Source of the DNA: Roseburia sp.
Lineage (GTDB): Bacteria; Bacillota; Clostridia; Lachnospirales; Lachnospiraceae
Assembly: GCA_026168605.1 (NCBI GenBank)
Contig: JAPFDX010000019.1
Span: 1-64,000, forward strand
Reading direction: 5' to 3'
Length of the DNA stretch: 64,000 nucleotides
A model generated the notes under the pieces. The model had not been told where the DNA came from. It ran no database searches and saw only the letters and a list, made by a program, of their open reading frames with translations. Of this stretch, positions 22,890-33,642 are shown in pieces (the first letter of the stretch is position 1; every line of letters begins with the position of its first letter). The translations under genes were made by a program, and so were the position numbers.

Positions 22890-25800
22890 TTATAATTCTT
22901 CCTCCACCATGCTCTTGTTCCGGTTGAACAGATCATAGATACAAGGCACGACAAAGAGCGTCAGCAGGGTTCCGTAGATCATTCCCCCCTCGGTGACGAT
23001 CGCCATCGGCTGCATCATTTCCGAGCCGTCTCCAAGCCCGAACGCCATCGTGGACATCGACAGGATCGTGGTCAGCGCCGTCATAAGGATCGGGCGGAGC
23101 CTCGTCTTTCCGGATTCGACAATCGCCTCATGCTTATCCATGCCCTCTCTGCGAAGCTGGTTGATGTAGTCTACCATCACGATACCATTATTTACAATAA
23201 TGCCGGCAAGCATGACAAATCCGATCATCGCGATCACACTGACCTCATTTCCCGTGACAAAGAGCGCGAACAGTCCCCCGGTAAACGCGAGCGGGATGGT
23301 GAACATAATGATAAACGGCGACAACAGTGACTGGAACTGTGCGACCATGATGAGATAAATAAAAATCACCGCCAGCAGAAGCATCAGATATAACTGCTGC
23401 ATCGCATCGTCGATCATTTCATCCTCTCCCGTCATCTCGATGGCGTAGCCCTCCGGCAGCTCGATCTCCGCCAGTTTTTTCTCCAGACTGTTGGCGACCA
23501 GCGATACGTTGTGGTTTTCATCCACTCCGGCAGTCACGCTGATATAGCGCGTCTGCGCATCGCGATTGATGATATTTAAACTGCTGCCTTCCTCAAAATC
23601 GGCAATTTCACTAAGCGCGATCTCCTCCTCATTTCCCTCCTTGTCGGTGTAGGTAAATGTGAGATCCCGGATGTCCGCCAGTGACGCCTCCTTCTGTTTT
23701 TCTGTCTGTATGTAGACCTCGTAGTCCTTCAAATCCGTGGAGATCGTCGTCGGCGAGGTGTCGGACGCCATCTTGGCGTAGACGAGCTGGAACACCTGCG
23801 CAGTCGTCATGCCGTACTCTGCCGCCTTTTCCTTATCCACATGAACGGTAAAGGAAGGCGTTGTATTGTCGAGACCTGCGTCCACCTCCGTCGTGCCCTC
23901 CTCTGCCTCTGCAAGCTCTGCGACTTCCGCCGCAAGCTCCTGAAGCTTATCGAGGTCGCTTCCGCTCACCTGAACCGTGATTCCGCTTCCAAACATGGCA
24001 GTCATATCGGAAGCTGAGGCGTCCACGGCAACCTCACAGTCCATATCCTTTGTGAGGGATGTGATCTCCCCGGCAACTGACGAAGCGGAGACATCCGCCT
24101 CCTCGTCAAGCAGCAGGTACATCGTGATGCTCGCGCCGCCTCCGCCGCCCATCATCGCCATCGTACCGCCTCCGCCTGCCATCGCGCCGATCGTCTCGAT
24201 TCCTTCTATCGTAGATATTTTTTCCACAACCTCATCCGACATGGCGGTCAGCTCCTCGAAGTCCAGCACCTGCTCCTCCTTCGGTCCCACCGTCACCGTC
24301 AACTGGTTTGTCTCCATATTCATGTCGATAAACGAAAATCCTCTGGAAAATGCCGCCACGGCGCTCGCCACCAGAAGAACCAGCACCCCGACCAGCACCA
24401 CCGCTCTGTGGCGCAACGCAAGCTCCAGCGCTTTTTCGTAGGCATCCTGCACTTTTTCAAAAAACTCGTGTCTGACCTCCTTCGTCGTCTTTAACACGCC
24501 CGCCGCCATCATCGGCACAAAGGTCAGCGCCACCACGAGACTCGCCGTCAGGGTAAACGCGATCGTGAGCGCAATATCCACAAACAACTGTCTCGTGATC
24601 CCCTCCGTAAACACGATCGGCGCAAAAACACAGATCGTCGTCAGCGTGGACGCGATGATCGCCCCCGTCACCTGACCTGCGCCCTCCACCGCAGCCTTGC
24701 GGATGGAATATCCCTCACTTTTTAAGCGGTAAATATTCTCGATGACAACAATCGAGTTATCCACAAGCATACCGATTCCGAGCGCAAGTCCCGACAAGGA
24801 GATAATATTTAAGGAAATATCCGTAAAATACATCAGCACGATCGCAAAAATGACACTGAGCGGGATCGAGCAGGCGATGATCATCGTCGGCTTAAAATCC
24901 TTTAGGAACACGATCAGCACGAGAATGGCGAGAAACGCGCCAAAAATCATGTTCTGCAGAACGGAATCGACAATGATGTCAATGTACACGCCCTGATTCA
25001 TCAGAACGGAAATGCGCAGATCACCGTTTTCACGTTCAAGAGCCGCAAACTTCTCCAGCGCACGGTCTGACACCTCCCCGGTGGAATATCCGGTCTGCTT
25101 CTCAATGGAGAGCATGATCGCCGGGTTGCCATTGACCTTGGAGTAGGATTCCGCAGAATTATCCACCAGCTTCACCTCTGCCACATCGGACAGATGGATC
25201 GGAGCAATTCCATCCATCCCCATATCCAGAAGGACAACATTTTTAAGATCCTCCACCGATTCCAGACGGTCGCCGACACGTACCGCATACTGCTTGTCGT
25301 TCTCCCCGACATATCCTGCCGGCATGGAAAAGTTCTGTGCCACCAGAAGGTTTCCCACCATCTCGGTCGTCAAAATCGTCTCGAGATCCGCAGATTCGGT
25401 GGCGGACTGTTTCGCCTCATCAAGCTGCGCCTGCCCCAGAGAGAGCTGCGCCTCAGCGTCCGCAAGTCTCGCCGCCGCCTCGCTCATTTTTAAGATTCCG
25501 TCTATCTGTCCTTTCGTCAGGGCAACCGAAGCCTCGTCAAGCTGCTGACTGCCTCCTGCAATCTGCCCCTGCGCCTCCTTAAGCAGGGCAATGTTTGTAT
25601 TTGCCTCTGCGAGCATCTGGGTCATATCGGCGATCGCCTGCGGAATATCCTCAAAGCTCTCAATGATGATCCCGATCCCTTCCAGCAGTTCGCTCTGCCC
25701 CGAGATCGTCTCCCACAGCTCTGCGAGCTGCTTTTTCAATTCCTCCAGCAGTTCCTGCTGCTCCGGCGTCTGCGCCGCCTCCAACTGCTCAATCTTCTCT

Positions 25801-26675
25801 TTCAGCGCCATTCCGCTGTCATAGGCGGACTGTAAGATCGGGATCGCTTTCTCTATGACCGGTTTCATCTGTGTCAAAAGCGTCAGATTCGTTCTGATCT
25901 CCGATTCCCCGACATACACCTTAAGTTTGCCGTTTATAATCTCGTTCTGTGCATTGGCGGTCTGCTCGGCGAGCGCGGCTTTTCCATTCTCAAGCTGGCT
26001 TTTTCCACTTTCTATCTCAGCCTTGGCGTCGTCCAGCTCTGCCTGCGCATCGGCAAACTGCTCCTCTATTTTTGCTAAAATATCCTCGTTGAGCGCAGCG
26101 ATCCTATCCTCATCCAGCGTCACCTGCACGGTCTCCTCAAGCACTCCGGTCGTGGAGACAGACGCGATTCCCTCAACGCTCTCGAGCGCCGGCATAAGCT
26201 CATTTTCCACATAGGAGGAAACCTCCGACTGCGTCATACCCTGCACATCCGCAGAGGCAACCATGATCGGCATCATATCCGGATCGATCTGCATGATCAT
26301 CGGTGTTCCCACCGTGTCCGCCCATCTTCCCTCAAGCTGGTCTAACTTCTGCTGCATCTCGATCAGCACAGAGTCCATGTTTGCACTCTGCTCATACTCC
26401 AAAATGACCATTGAATAGTTGTCATAGGACACGGAGCTGACGTTTTTGATATTGGAAGTCGTCGCCATCGCCGCCTCAATGGGCGCCGTGACATCCATCT
26501 CCACTTCCTCCGGGCTTGCGCCCATATCCGTCGTGATCACCAGCGCATAGGGCAGACTCATGTCCGGCAGCAGATCGGTCGTCATGCGCGTAAACGATAC
26601 GATACCGAGCACGATAACCAGAACTACACCCACCAGCACCGTATATGGTTTCTTTACACTAAATTTTGCAATCAA
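22890..26675 (-). CDS. RND-superfamily efflux transporter with coiled-coil insertion
   Basis: A 1261-residue inner-membrane exporter of the AcrB/SwrC (HAE) type. TM1 is at the start (VLVGVVLVIVLGIVSF); the proton-relay helix with GLALGIGMLVDNSIVVIEN lies mid-protein; the second half repeats the pattern with GFVMLAGIIVNNGIVMVDY. It is about 200 residues longer than SwrC because residues about 205-425 insert a long coiled coil (AQAELDDAKAEIESGKSQLE and LADAEAQLSLGQAQLDEAK) into the first extracytoplasmic domain, as if a membrane-fusion-protein hairpin were built in. A glycine-rich loop (AGGGG, GGGGG) follows in the second porter region. Start is TTG at 26675 with GGGAGG 8 bases upstream. No partner gene is adjacent. 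Confidence 0.93.
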   Translation of the reverse strand: MIAKFSVKKPYTVLVGVVLVIVLGIVSFTRMTTDLLPDMSLPYALVITTDMGASPEEVEMDVTAPIEAAMATTSNIKNVSSVSYDNYSMVILEYEQSANMDSVLIEMQQKLDQLEGRWADTVGTPMIMQIDPDMMPIMVASADVQGMTQSEVSSYVENELMPALESVEGIASVSTTGVLEETVQVTLDEDRIAALNEDILAKIEEQFADAQAELDDAKAEIESGKSQLENGKAALAEQTANAQNEIINGKLKVYVGESEIRTNLTLLTQMKPVIEKAIPILQSAYDSGMALKEKIEQLEAAQTPEQQELLEELKKQLAELWETISGQSELLEGIGIIIESFEDIPQAIADMTQMLAEANTNIALLKEAQGQIAGGSQQLDEASVALTKGQIDGILKMSEAAARLADAEAQLSLGQAQLDEAKQSATESADLETILTTEMVGNLLVAQNFSMPAGYVGENDKQYAVRVGDRLESVEDLKNVVLLDMGMDGIAPIHLSDVAEVKLVDNSAESYSKVNGNPAIMLSIEKQTGYSTGEVSDRALEKFAALERENGDLRISVLMNQGVYIDIIVDSVLQNMIFGAFLAILVLIVFLKDFKPTMIIACSIPLSVIFAIVLMYFTDISLNIISLSGLALGIGMLVDNSIVVIENIYRLKSEGYSIRKAAVEGAGQVTGAIIASTLTTICVFAPIVFTEGITRQLFVDIALTIAFTLTASLVVALTFVPMMAAGVLKTTKEVRHEFFEKVQDAYEKALELALRHRAVVLVGVLVLLVASAVAAFSRGFSFIDMNMETNQLTVTVGPKEEQVLDFEELTAMSDEVVEKISTIEGIETIGAMAGGGGTMAMMGGGGGASITMYLLLDEEADVSASSVAGEITSLTKDMDCEVAVDASASDMTAMFGSGITVQVSGSDLDKLQELAAEVAELAEAEEGTTEVDAGLDNTTPSFTVHVDKEKAAEYGMTTAQVFQLVYAKMASDTSPTTISTDLKDYEVYIQTEKQKEASLADIRDLTFTYTDKEGNEEEIALSEIADFEEGSSLNIINRDAQTRYISVTAGVDENHNVSLVANSLEKKLAEIELPEGYAIEMTGEDEMIDDAMQQLYLMLLLAVIFIYLIMVAQFQSLLSPFIIMFTIPLAFTGGLFALFVTGNEVSVIAMIGFVMLAGIIVNNGIVMVDYINQLRREGMDKHEAIVESGKTRLRPILMTALTTILSMSTMAFGLGDGSEMMQPMAIVTEGGMIYGTLLTLFVVPCIYDLFNRNKSMVEEEL

Positions 26676-26797
26676 GTTTTTATCCTCCCGTTTTCCGGTC
26701 AGTTATCCGGCATTTTACAGTTTACGCACTTCCCCGGAAAATGCAAGAACCACGCGTAGGAATTTATAGTTTTTTTAGAAGTGGGATTTCAAAAGTT

Positions 26798-27019
26798 TTT
26801 TCAGATGATATTCTTTTTGTTCAGGATTCCGAAGCTAAGAACTTCTAAAATGTTCTTAAGTATCGGTAATATAATAGGAACGCAATCGCCCTCTATGCGC
26901 CATCCATGACGCAATTCGGGCTTTCGCCGGCATCCTTGCCGTCGAATTGCTGTAACCTGACAGAACATTAAGAAGTTCTAAGCTTCTCCATATTCACAAA
27001 TCAGAATATCATCTGAAAA
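26798..27019. repeat. Long-hairpin repeat family 2, copy C
   Basis: A 222-bp element with perfect 17-bp terminal inverted repeats (TTTTCAGATGATATTCT). Inside, GAAGCTAAGAACTTCTAAAATG-type sequence on the left pairs with GAAGCTTAGAACTTCTTAATG-type on the right, and the middle holds small hairpins (TGCGCCATCCATGACGCA; CGGCATCCTTGCCG; GCAATTC/GAATTGC). The core is repeated, in opposite orientation, at 44468-44701. No ORF. It sits between the RND gene and a small membrane protein gene. Confidence 0.8.
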
Positions 27020-27064
27020 GCCCCTTTTAACGCCCTAATCCTATAAAGGAACAAAAGTATGTTT

Positions 27065-27121
27065 CACACGAAGTGTGCTTTTATGACATAGGATTGCGGA
27101 ATAATCTCCTATGTCATAAAA
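27065..27121. repeat. Composite palindrome, copy 2 (CACACGAAGTGTG plus TATGACATAGGA hairpin)
   Basis: CACACGAAGTGTG at 27065-27077 is followed at once by arms TTTTATGACATAGGA (27079-27093) and its complement (27107-27121). The same composite occurs at 22367-22424 in the valS leader; the loops differ while the arms are kept. Confidence 0.75.
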
Positions 27122-27123
27122 AA

Positions 27124-27150
27124 CGGGCATCACGCTTTGCGTGATGCCCG
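27124..27150 (-). terminator. Rho-independent terminator of the small membrane protein gene
   Basis: Perfect 12-bp stem CGGGCATCACGC / GCGTGATGCCCG with a 3-base loop, followed on the minus strand by TTTTTTATG. Confidence 0.92.
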
Positions 27151-27167
27151 CATATTCACAGCAATAT

Positions 27168-27305
27168 TCAGATGTCCTCTCCATCCTCCTCATCCGCGAT
27201 CGCCGCTGCCGCTCCTGAGACGGAGGAAACCACTGCTACTACAACGGCAATAATCACAATAAACAACAATGCTACCAAAAAAATAATCAATCCGCTTTCT
27301 GTCAT
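27168..27305 (-). CDS. Small single-pass membrane protein (45 aa)
   Basis: A 45-residue protein: TESG, then one long hydrophobic helix (LIIFLVALLFIVIIAVVVAVV), then an Ala-rich stretch and a very acidic tail (DEEDGED). AGGAG lies 8 bases before the ATG, a possible promoter lies at 27370-27398, and a strong terminator follows, so it is a complete single-gene unit. I do not recognise a family. The design (short helix, acidic cytoplasmic tail) is common in small regulators of membrane enzymes, but no partner is evident. Confidence 0.65.
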   Translation of the reverse strand: MTESGLIIFLVALLFIVIIAVVVAVVSSVSGAAAAIADEEDGEDI

Positions 27306-27369
27306 ATGCTCATCTCCTAATCCCGCTTGAAAATCTCCTGCCCCATGCAGTTTTCATGTCATTGGATAA

Positions 27370-27398
27370 AGTATAGCACATTATCATGTGATTGAAAA
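27370..27398 (-). promoter_or_regulatory. Putative promoter of the 45-aa membrane protein
   Basis: TTTTCA (27393-27398), 17 bases, TATACT (27370-27375) on the minus strand. The spacer contains the small palindrome CACAT-GATA-ATGTG. The -35 is weak. Confidence 0.5.
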
Positions 27399-27405
27399 GG
27401 CTTAC

Positions 27406-27483
27406 TTGCTCTCCATCGTACTAATGATACTCAGTATTGTTGTAACGATTTTGATAGCCTATATAAATCAATCAAAAAAGTAA
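27406..27483 (+). CDS. Possible 25-aa hydrophobic toxin-like peptide
   Basis: A short plus-strand frame, TTG at 27406 (or ATG at 27424) to TAA at 27481, encodes one hydrophobic helix (LMILSIVVTILIAYI) ending NQSKK. The shape and the TAACCGCCCT just after the stop resemble small holin-like type I toxins of Firmicutes, whose genes end in such a sequence. There is no clear ribosome site and the returning terminator arm is absent, so it may be a remnant or chance. Confidence 0.25.
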   Translation: MLSIVLMILSIVVTILIAYINQSKK

Positions 27484-27513
27484 CCGCCCTCAGCCAAAGG
27501 TTTGTCAAATTTC

Positions 27514-29292
27514 TTAATTCGCACTCACGATACCGTTTTCACAGTCGAGTTCCACATACGCGCTCGACTTTAAGACTCCGAGCGCATTCTTCGCGCCGAT
27601 CATAACCGGAATGTCGAGGCTTAAGCCCGCGATCGCCGCGTGGCAGCTCTCACTCTCCGCCTCCACGATCAGACCAGACGCCGCGCGCATCTGCTCCATC
27701 ATGTGGTTGTTGGTGTCGGATGCAACGATGATGTCGCCCACCTTAAAGTTTGCGAGGTCCGCCTCATCGCGGCACACGCAAAGGCTTGCACAGACTCTCT
27801 TCTTGTTCAGACCCTCGCCCGTGACCAGAATATGACCTGCGACCTGAACCTTGATGAGGTTTGTCGTGCCGGAAACGCCGAGAGGCACGCCTGCCGTGAG
27901 GACCACAACGTCGCCCTTCTCGATGATCCCCGCTTCCTCCGCGGTGTCCACCGCGTAGTCAAACAGCTCGTCCGCCTTGTCCTTCTGCTCCAGCAGCAGC
28001 GGCACAACGCCCCAAGAGAGACCAAGCTGACGGTAGACCTTCTCGGTCAGGCACGCGCCGATGATCGGGGAAGCCGGGCGGTACTTGGATACCATGCGCG
28101 CCGTCCGTCCGGACTTGCTGACCGTGATGATCGCCGCCGCGTTCAGATCGCCCGCCATCATACAAGTCGCATGGGAGATCGCGTTGGTCACATCCGGATT
28201 GCTCATCACCTGGCTCTGACGGAATCTCTGCAGATAATTGATGTCCTGCTCCGTGCGGATCGCGATGCGCACCATCGTTTTCAGCGCCTCCACCGGATAT
28301 AATCCCGCAGCCGTCTCGCCGGAGAGCATGATCGCGCTCGTTCCGTCGTAGATGGCGTTTGCAACGTCCGTCGCCTCCGCGCGGGTCGGTCTCGGATGCT
28401 TCATCATGGAATCCAGCATCTGGGTCGCCGTGATGACCACCTTTCCTGCGCCGCTCACCTTCTTGATCATCATTTTCTGGATCACCGGCACATCCTCAAG
28501 CGGAATCTCAACACCCATGTCGCCGCGCGCCACCATCACGCCGTCCGCAACGCGGATGATCTCATCCATGTTCTGCACGCCCTGCATATTCTCAATCTTG
28601 GCGATAATGTGGATATCCTCGCCGCCTTTTTCCTCCAGGATCTTGCGGATCGCGAGCACGTCGTCCGCCGTGCGGACAAAGGACGCCGCGATAAAATCAT
28701 AATCGTTCTCCACCGCAAACACGATGTCGCTGTAATCCTTCTCACTGATATATGGCATACTGAGGTTCACATTCGGGACGTTCACGCCCTTGCGGTTGGA
28801 AACCACGCCGCCGTTCATCACCGTACACACAATATCCATCGGCACGCTGCCGTCCGCCGCCGGTTTCGCACCCGCCACCGGCTGCACCCGCATAACCTCC
28901 ATGCCGATCAGTCCGTCGTCGATCAGAATCGTATCTCCCGGTTTCACATCCTCCGGCAGGTTCTTATAGGTGATGGAGACGCGTTTTTCATCTCCGAGTA
29001 TCTCCTCTGTCGTGAGTGTAAAGATCTGCCCGTTTTTAAGCTCCACCTTGCCGGACGCAAACTCCATCAGGCGGATTTCCGGTCCTTTTGTATCCAAGAG
29101 CGCAGCCACCGGGCGGTTTAACTCCTCGCGCAGCTTGCGCAGCATCTTCAGACGTCCCATTTGCTCCTCGTGCGGTCCGTGTGAAAAGTTAAATCTTGCA
29201 ACGTTCATTCCCTCTTCGATCAGGCTGCGCAATACCTTTTCATCGTCTGTGGAAGGTCCAAGTGTACATACAATCTTTGTTTTTCTAAACAT
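27514..29292 (-). CDS. pyk: Pyruvate kinase with extra C-terminal domain
   Basis: A 592-residue glycolytic enzyme making pyruvate and ATP from PEP and ADP. Visible: RKTKIVCTLGPS start, NFSHG, DTKGPEIR, the active-site region GDMGVEIPLEDVPVIQKMMI, and TQMLDSM. The last about 110 residues form the mobile PEP-utiliser-like domain seen in Bacillus pyruvate kinases, with ESESCHAAIAGLSLDIPVM; the position normally Ser/Thr before the His is Cys here. ATG at 29292 starts at the enzyme core, with GAGGG upstream; the longer reading from 29364 overlaps engB. Downstream of engB on the same strand. Confidence 0.96.
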   Translation of the reverse strand: MFRKTKIVCTLGPSTDDEKVLRSLIEEGMNVARFNFSHGPHEEQMGRLKMLRKLREELNRPVAALLDTKGPEIRLMEFASGKVELKNGQIFTLTTEEILGDEKRVSITYKNLPEDVKPGDTILIDDGLIGMEVMRVQPVAGAKPAADGSVPMDIVCTVMNGGVVSNRKGVNVPNVNLSMPYISEKDYSDIVFAVENDYDFIAASFVRTADDVLAIRKILEEKGGEDIHIIAKIENMQGVQNMDEIIRVADGVMVARGDMGVEIPLEDVPVIQKMMIKKVSGAGKVVITATQMLDSMMKHPRPTRAEATDVANAIYDGTSAIMLSGETAAGLYPVEALKTMVRIAIRTEQDINYLQRFRQSQVMSNPDVTNAISHATCMMAGDLNAAAIITVSKSGRTARMVSKYRPASPIIGACLTEKVYRQLGLSWGVVPLLLEQKDKADELFDYAVDTAEEAGIIEKGDVVVLTAGVPLGVSGTTNLIKVQVAGHILVTGEGLNKKRVCASLCVCRDEADLANFKVGDIIVASDTNNHMMEQMRAASGLIVEAESESCHAAIAGLSLDIPVMIGAKNALGVLKSSAYVELDCENGIVSAN

Positions 29293-29360
29293 TCTGTCCC
29301 TCTCTTCGCTATTTCTAATCTGTCTGTCAGGATTTATCATAACATATGGCCTGACACGCT

Positions 29361-29972
29361 TCAAGCCTCCGGCGCATCCTCTGCCTGCGGCAGCACCATC
29401 CCGTCCATCAGCTCCCAGATCTCATCCCTGCCCTGCTTCGTCTCCGCAGAAAATGGAATGATCACCGTACCCGGCTGCACGCCAAGTCCCTGCCGAACGG
29501 CTTTCAACTGCTTTTGCACCTGACTGCGCTTGATCTTGTCAAGCTTTGTCGCAATGATGATCGGCGCAAAACCCTGCGCCAGCATCCACTCATACATCAT
29601 TTTATCGTTGGCGGACGGGTCGTGACGGATGTCGATCAGAAGAAACACCGCCTTTAACTGTTTTGAGGTGTGCAGATAACGCTCGATCATCTTTCCCCAT
29701 TTCGCCTTTACCTCGGCTGACGCCTTCGCGTAGCCATAGCCCGGCAGATCCACCAGATACATGGCGTCGTTGATATTATAAAAGTTGATGGTCTGCGTCT
29801 TTCCCGGCTGCGCCGAGGTGCGCGCCAGCGCCTTGCGGTTCATCAGCGCGTTGATCAGGGAGGACTTTCCCACGTTTGATTTTCCCGCAAACGCCACCTC
29901 CGGGTATGCCGTGTCCGGCACCTTGCTCGTAATTCCGCAGACGATCTCCAGATCTACATTTTTGATTACCAT
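29361..29972 (-). CDS. engB: Ribosome-biogenesis GTPase EngB (YsxC/YihA)
   Basis: A 203-residue small GTPase needed for 50S subunit assembly. G1 [10 protein letters not shown]2 Thr in [12 protein letters not shown]3 [12 protein letters not shown]4 [10 protein letters not shown] and G5 FSAETKQG are all present. AAAGGAG lies 7-8 bases before the ATG. It follows lon directly, as in many Firmicutes, closing the tig-clpP-clpX-lon-engB cluster. Confidence 0.97.
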   Translation of the reverse strand: MVIKNVDLEIVCGITSKVPDTAYPEVAFAGKSNVGKSSLINALMNRKALARTSAQPGKTQTINFYNINDAMYLVDLPGYGYAKASAEVKAKWGKMIERYLHTSKQLKAVFLLIDIRHDPSANDKMMYEWMLAQGFAPIIIATKLDKIKRSQVQKQLKAVRQGLGVQPGTVIIPFSAETKQGRDEIWELMDGMVLPQAEDAPEA

Positions 29973-30014
29973 AGTTTTACTCCTTTATCTTCGCCATGTC
30001 CTCTGTGGTTTCGT

Positions 30015-32333
30015 TTATGATACAAATGCGATGTCGAGCACCTGCTGCAAATTCTCGACAAACACAATCTCCATGCCCTTTTTGATCTCGGCGGCGATCT
30101 CCTCCACATCCTTTTCGTTCTTGCGCGGCACGCACACCGTCCGGATGCCCGCATTCTTCGCGGCGAGGATCTTCTCCTTCAAGCCGCCGATCGGAAGCAC
30201 ACGTCCGCGCAGGGTGATCTCGCCCGTCATCGCCACATCCGCGCGCACCGGCTTCTTCGTGATCGCGGAGAGCATCGCCGTCGCCATCGTAATTCCGGCG
30301 GACGGTCCGTCCTTTGGGACTGCCCCCTCCGGGATATGGATGTGGATGTCGTTCTCCTGAAAAAATTTCTTCGGTATCTGATAGTCGGCGCTGACCGAGC
30401 GGATATAGCTGATGCCCGCCTGCGCGGACTCCTTCATGACGTCGCCAAGCTGTCCCGTGAGCTGGAACTCGCCCTTTCCCGGCATAATGTTTACCTCTAT
30501 CTCCAGCGTATCACCGCCGACGCTTGTCCATGCAAGCCCGCGCACAACGCCGATCTCATCCGCCTCGTTTTTGTGATCCTGGCGGTATTTCTCCTTGCCG
30601 AGATATTTCTCGAGATTCTGTCCCGACACCTTCACCTGCGCGCGCCGGTTCTCATAGACCTCGCGCGCCGCTTTTCTCGCGATCTCGCCAAGCCTGCGCT
30701 CGAGACTGCGGACGCCCGCCTCCCTGGTATAGCCGTGGATGATCTTCTGCAGTGCGCCGTCGCTGATCACAAGCTGCTCCGGCTGCAGACCGTTGCGTGC
30801 CGTCTGCTTTCCGATCAGGTGCTCCCTTGCGATATGGAACTTTTCATTTCCCGTGTAGCTCGTGACCTCGATCAGCTCCATGCGGTCTAAAAGCGGGCGC
30901 GGGATATCCTGCACCGAGTTCGCCGTCGCGATAAACAGCACCTCCGACAAATCGATCGGCACCTCCACATAGTGATCGCGGAATTTGTTGTTCTGCTCCG
31001 AATCCAGAACCTCAAGGAGCGCGGACGCCGTATCTCCCTTGTAATCGCTGCTCATCTTGTCAATCTCGTCCAGCAGCATCAGCGGATTTTTCACCCCCGC
31101 GCTGCGCAGACCGTTGACGATGCGCCCCGGCATCGCTCCGACATATGTCTTTCTGTGACCGCGGATCTCCGCCTCGTCGCGGACACCGCCCAGACAGATG
31201 CGCACGTACTTCTTATCCAGTGCGCGCGCCACCGAGCGGGCGATACTCGTCTTGCCCGTTCCCGGCGGTCCGACCAGACAGATGATGGGACTCTCGCCCC
31301 TGCTCGTCAGATTGCGCACGGCGAGAAATTCCAGCATACGCTCCTTCACCTTCTCAAGCCCGTAGTGATCCTCATTTAAAATGCGCTCCGCGTTTCCAAT
31401 GTCCTTATTGTCCCTCGACGCCCTGTTCCACGGAAGCTCTAGCAGCGTCTCGATATAGCCTCTGGTCACCGCGCTCTCGGAGGAACTCGAACTGATATTT
31501 TTAAAACGGTCGATCTCCTTTTTGATGCGCTCCTTCACTTCCTTGTCCGCTTTGAGCTTATCAAGCTGTTCCAGATACCCGTCCGCGTCAGACTCCGTGT
31601 TGTCCTCGCCGAGCTCCTCGCGGATCAGCTTCATCTGCTCGCGCAAAATATATTCCTTCTGGTTGCGGTCCACACGCTCTTTTACCTTCGCCTGAAACTC
31701 GTTTTTGATCGCGGTGACCTCGATCTCTTTTAGCAGGAGCGACAGCAGAACCTCATAGCGCTCCGTCAGGGACACCGCCTCTAAAATGCTCTGTTTCTCG
31801 GGGTAGGCGACCGGAAGATTGTTTGCGATCAGATCCATCAGCTTCTCTAAGTCCGTGACCGTGCCCGCCTGCTTTAACAGCTCCTTCCCCGCGCGCGGAT
31901 TTAACGTCTGGTACTTCGCGTATGTCTCCTGGATACTGCGCACCATCGCCGTCTTTGCATCCTCAAAAAGACCGTCGTCCACCGCCTCGTCAAAGCGCGC
32001 GATCTCCGCCACCAGATAATCCTCTGTTTCCACAAAGGAGGACAGCTCTGCACGCTCGTCCCCCTCCACTAAGACACGTATAATATTGTTCTGTAATTTT
32101 ATAACCTGCTTGACCTCTGCGATGATCCCGATGCGGTACAGATCCTCAAGCCCCGGATTCTCCTGCTCCACATCACGCTGTGCCACCAGAAATATCTTCT
32201 GTGATTCCATCATGCACTGCTCGACCGCCCGGATGGATTTCTGCCGGCTGATGTCAAAATGAGCGATCATTCCCGGCAGGATCACCATCCCGCGCAGCGC
32301 TACCGCAGGCATCCTCAAAATCATTGTATCCAA
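30015..32333 (-). CDS. lon: ATP-dependent protease Lon
   Basis: A 772-residue LonA protease. N-terminal substrate-binding domain ([14 protein letters not shown]...), a coiled-coil linker, AAA+ module with Walker A GPPGTGKT (residues 355-362) and Walker [11 protein letters not shown], and the C-terminal protease domain with catalytic Ser in [14 protein letters not shown] and the downstream Lys. The TTG at 32333 has AGAGG 6 bases upstream; the ATG at 32324 (three codons in) is the alternative but is far from any ribosome site. It degrades misfolded and regulatory proteins. In the cluster with clpX and engB. Confidence 0.96.
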   Translation of the reverse strand: MDTMILRMPAVALRGMVILPGMIAHFDISRQKSIRAVEQCMMESQKIFLVAQRDVEQENPGLEDLYRIGIIAEVKQVIKLQNNIIRVLVEGDERAELSSFVETEDYLVAEIARFDEAVDDGLFEDAKTAMVRSIQETYAKYQTLNPRAGKELLKQAGTVTDLEKLMDLIANNLPVAYPEKQSILEAVSLTERYEVLLSLLLKEIEVTAIKNEFQAKVKERVDRNQKEYILREQMKLIREELGEDNTESDADGYLEQLDKLKADKEVKERIKKEIDRFKNISSSSSESAVTRGYIETLLELPWNRASRDNKDIGNAERILNEDHYGLEKVKERMLEFLAVRNLTSRGESPIICLVGPPGTGKTSIARSVARALDKKYVRICLGGVRDEAEIRGHRKTYVGAMPGRIVNGLRSAGVKNPLMLLDEIDKMSSDYKGDTASALLEVLDSEQNNKFRDHYVEVPIDLSEVLFIATANSVQDIPRPLLDRMELIEVTSYTGNEKFHIAREHLIGKQTARNGLQPEQLVISDGALQKIIHGYTREAGVRSLERRLGEIARKAAREVYENRRAQVKVSGQNLEKYLGKEKYRQDHKNEADEIGVVRGLAWTSVGGDTLEIEVNIMPGKGEFQLTGQLGDVMKESAQAGISYIRSVSADYQIPKKFFQENDIHIHIPEGAVPKDGPSAGITMATAMLSAITKKPVRADVAMTGEITLRGRVLPIGGLKEKILAAKNAGIRTVCVPRKNEKDVEEIAAEIKKGMEIVFVENLQQVLDIAFVS

Positions 32334-32362
32334 TTTCAGCCTCTGTTATCTTTCTTAATATC

Positions 32363-33619
<1,257 letters not shown>

Positions 33620-33642
33620 TCTCACTGTTCTCCATCAATCTC

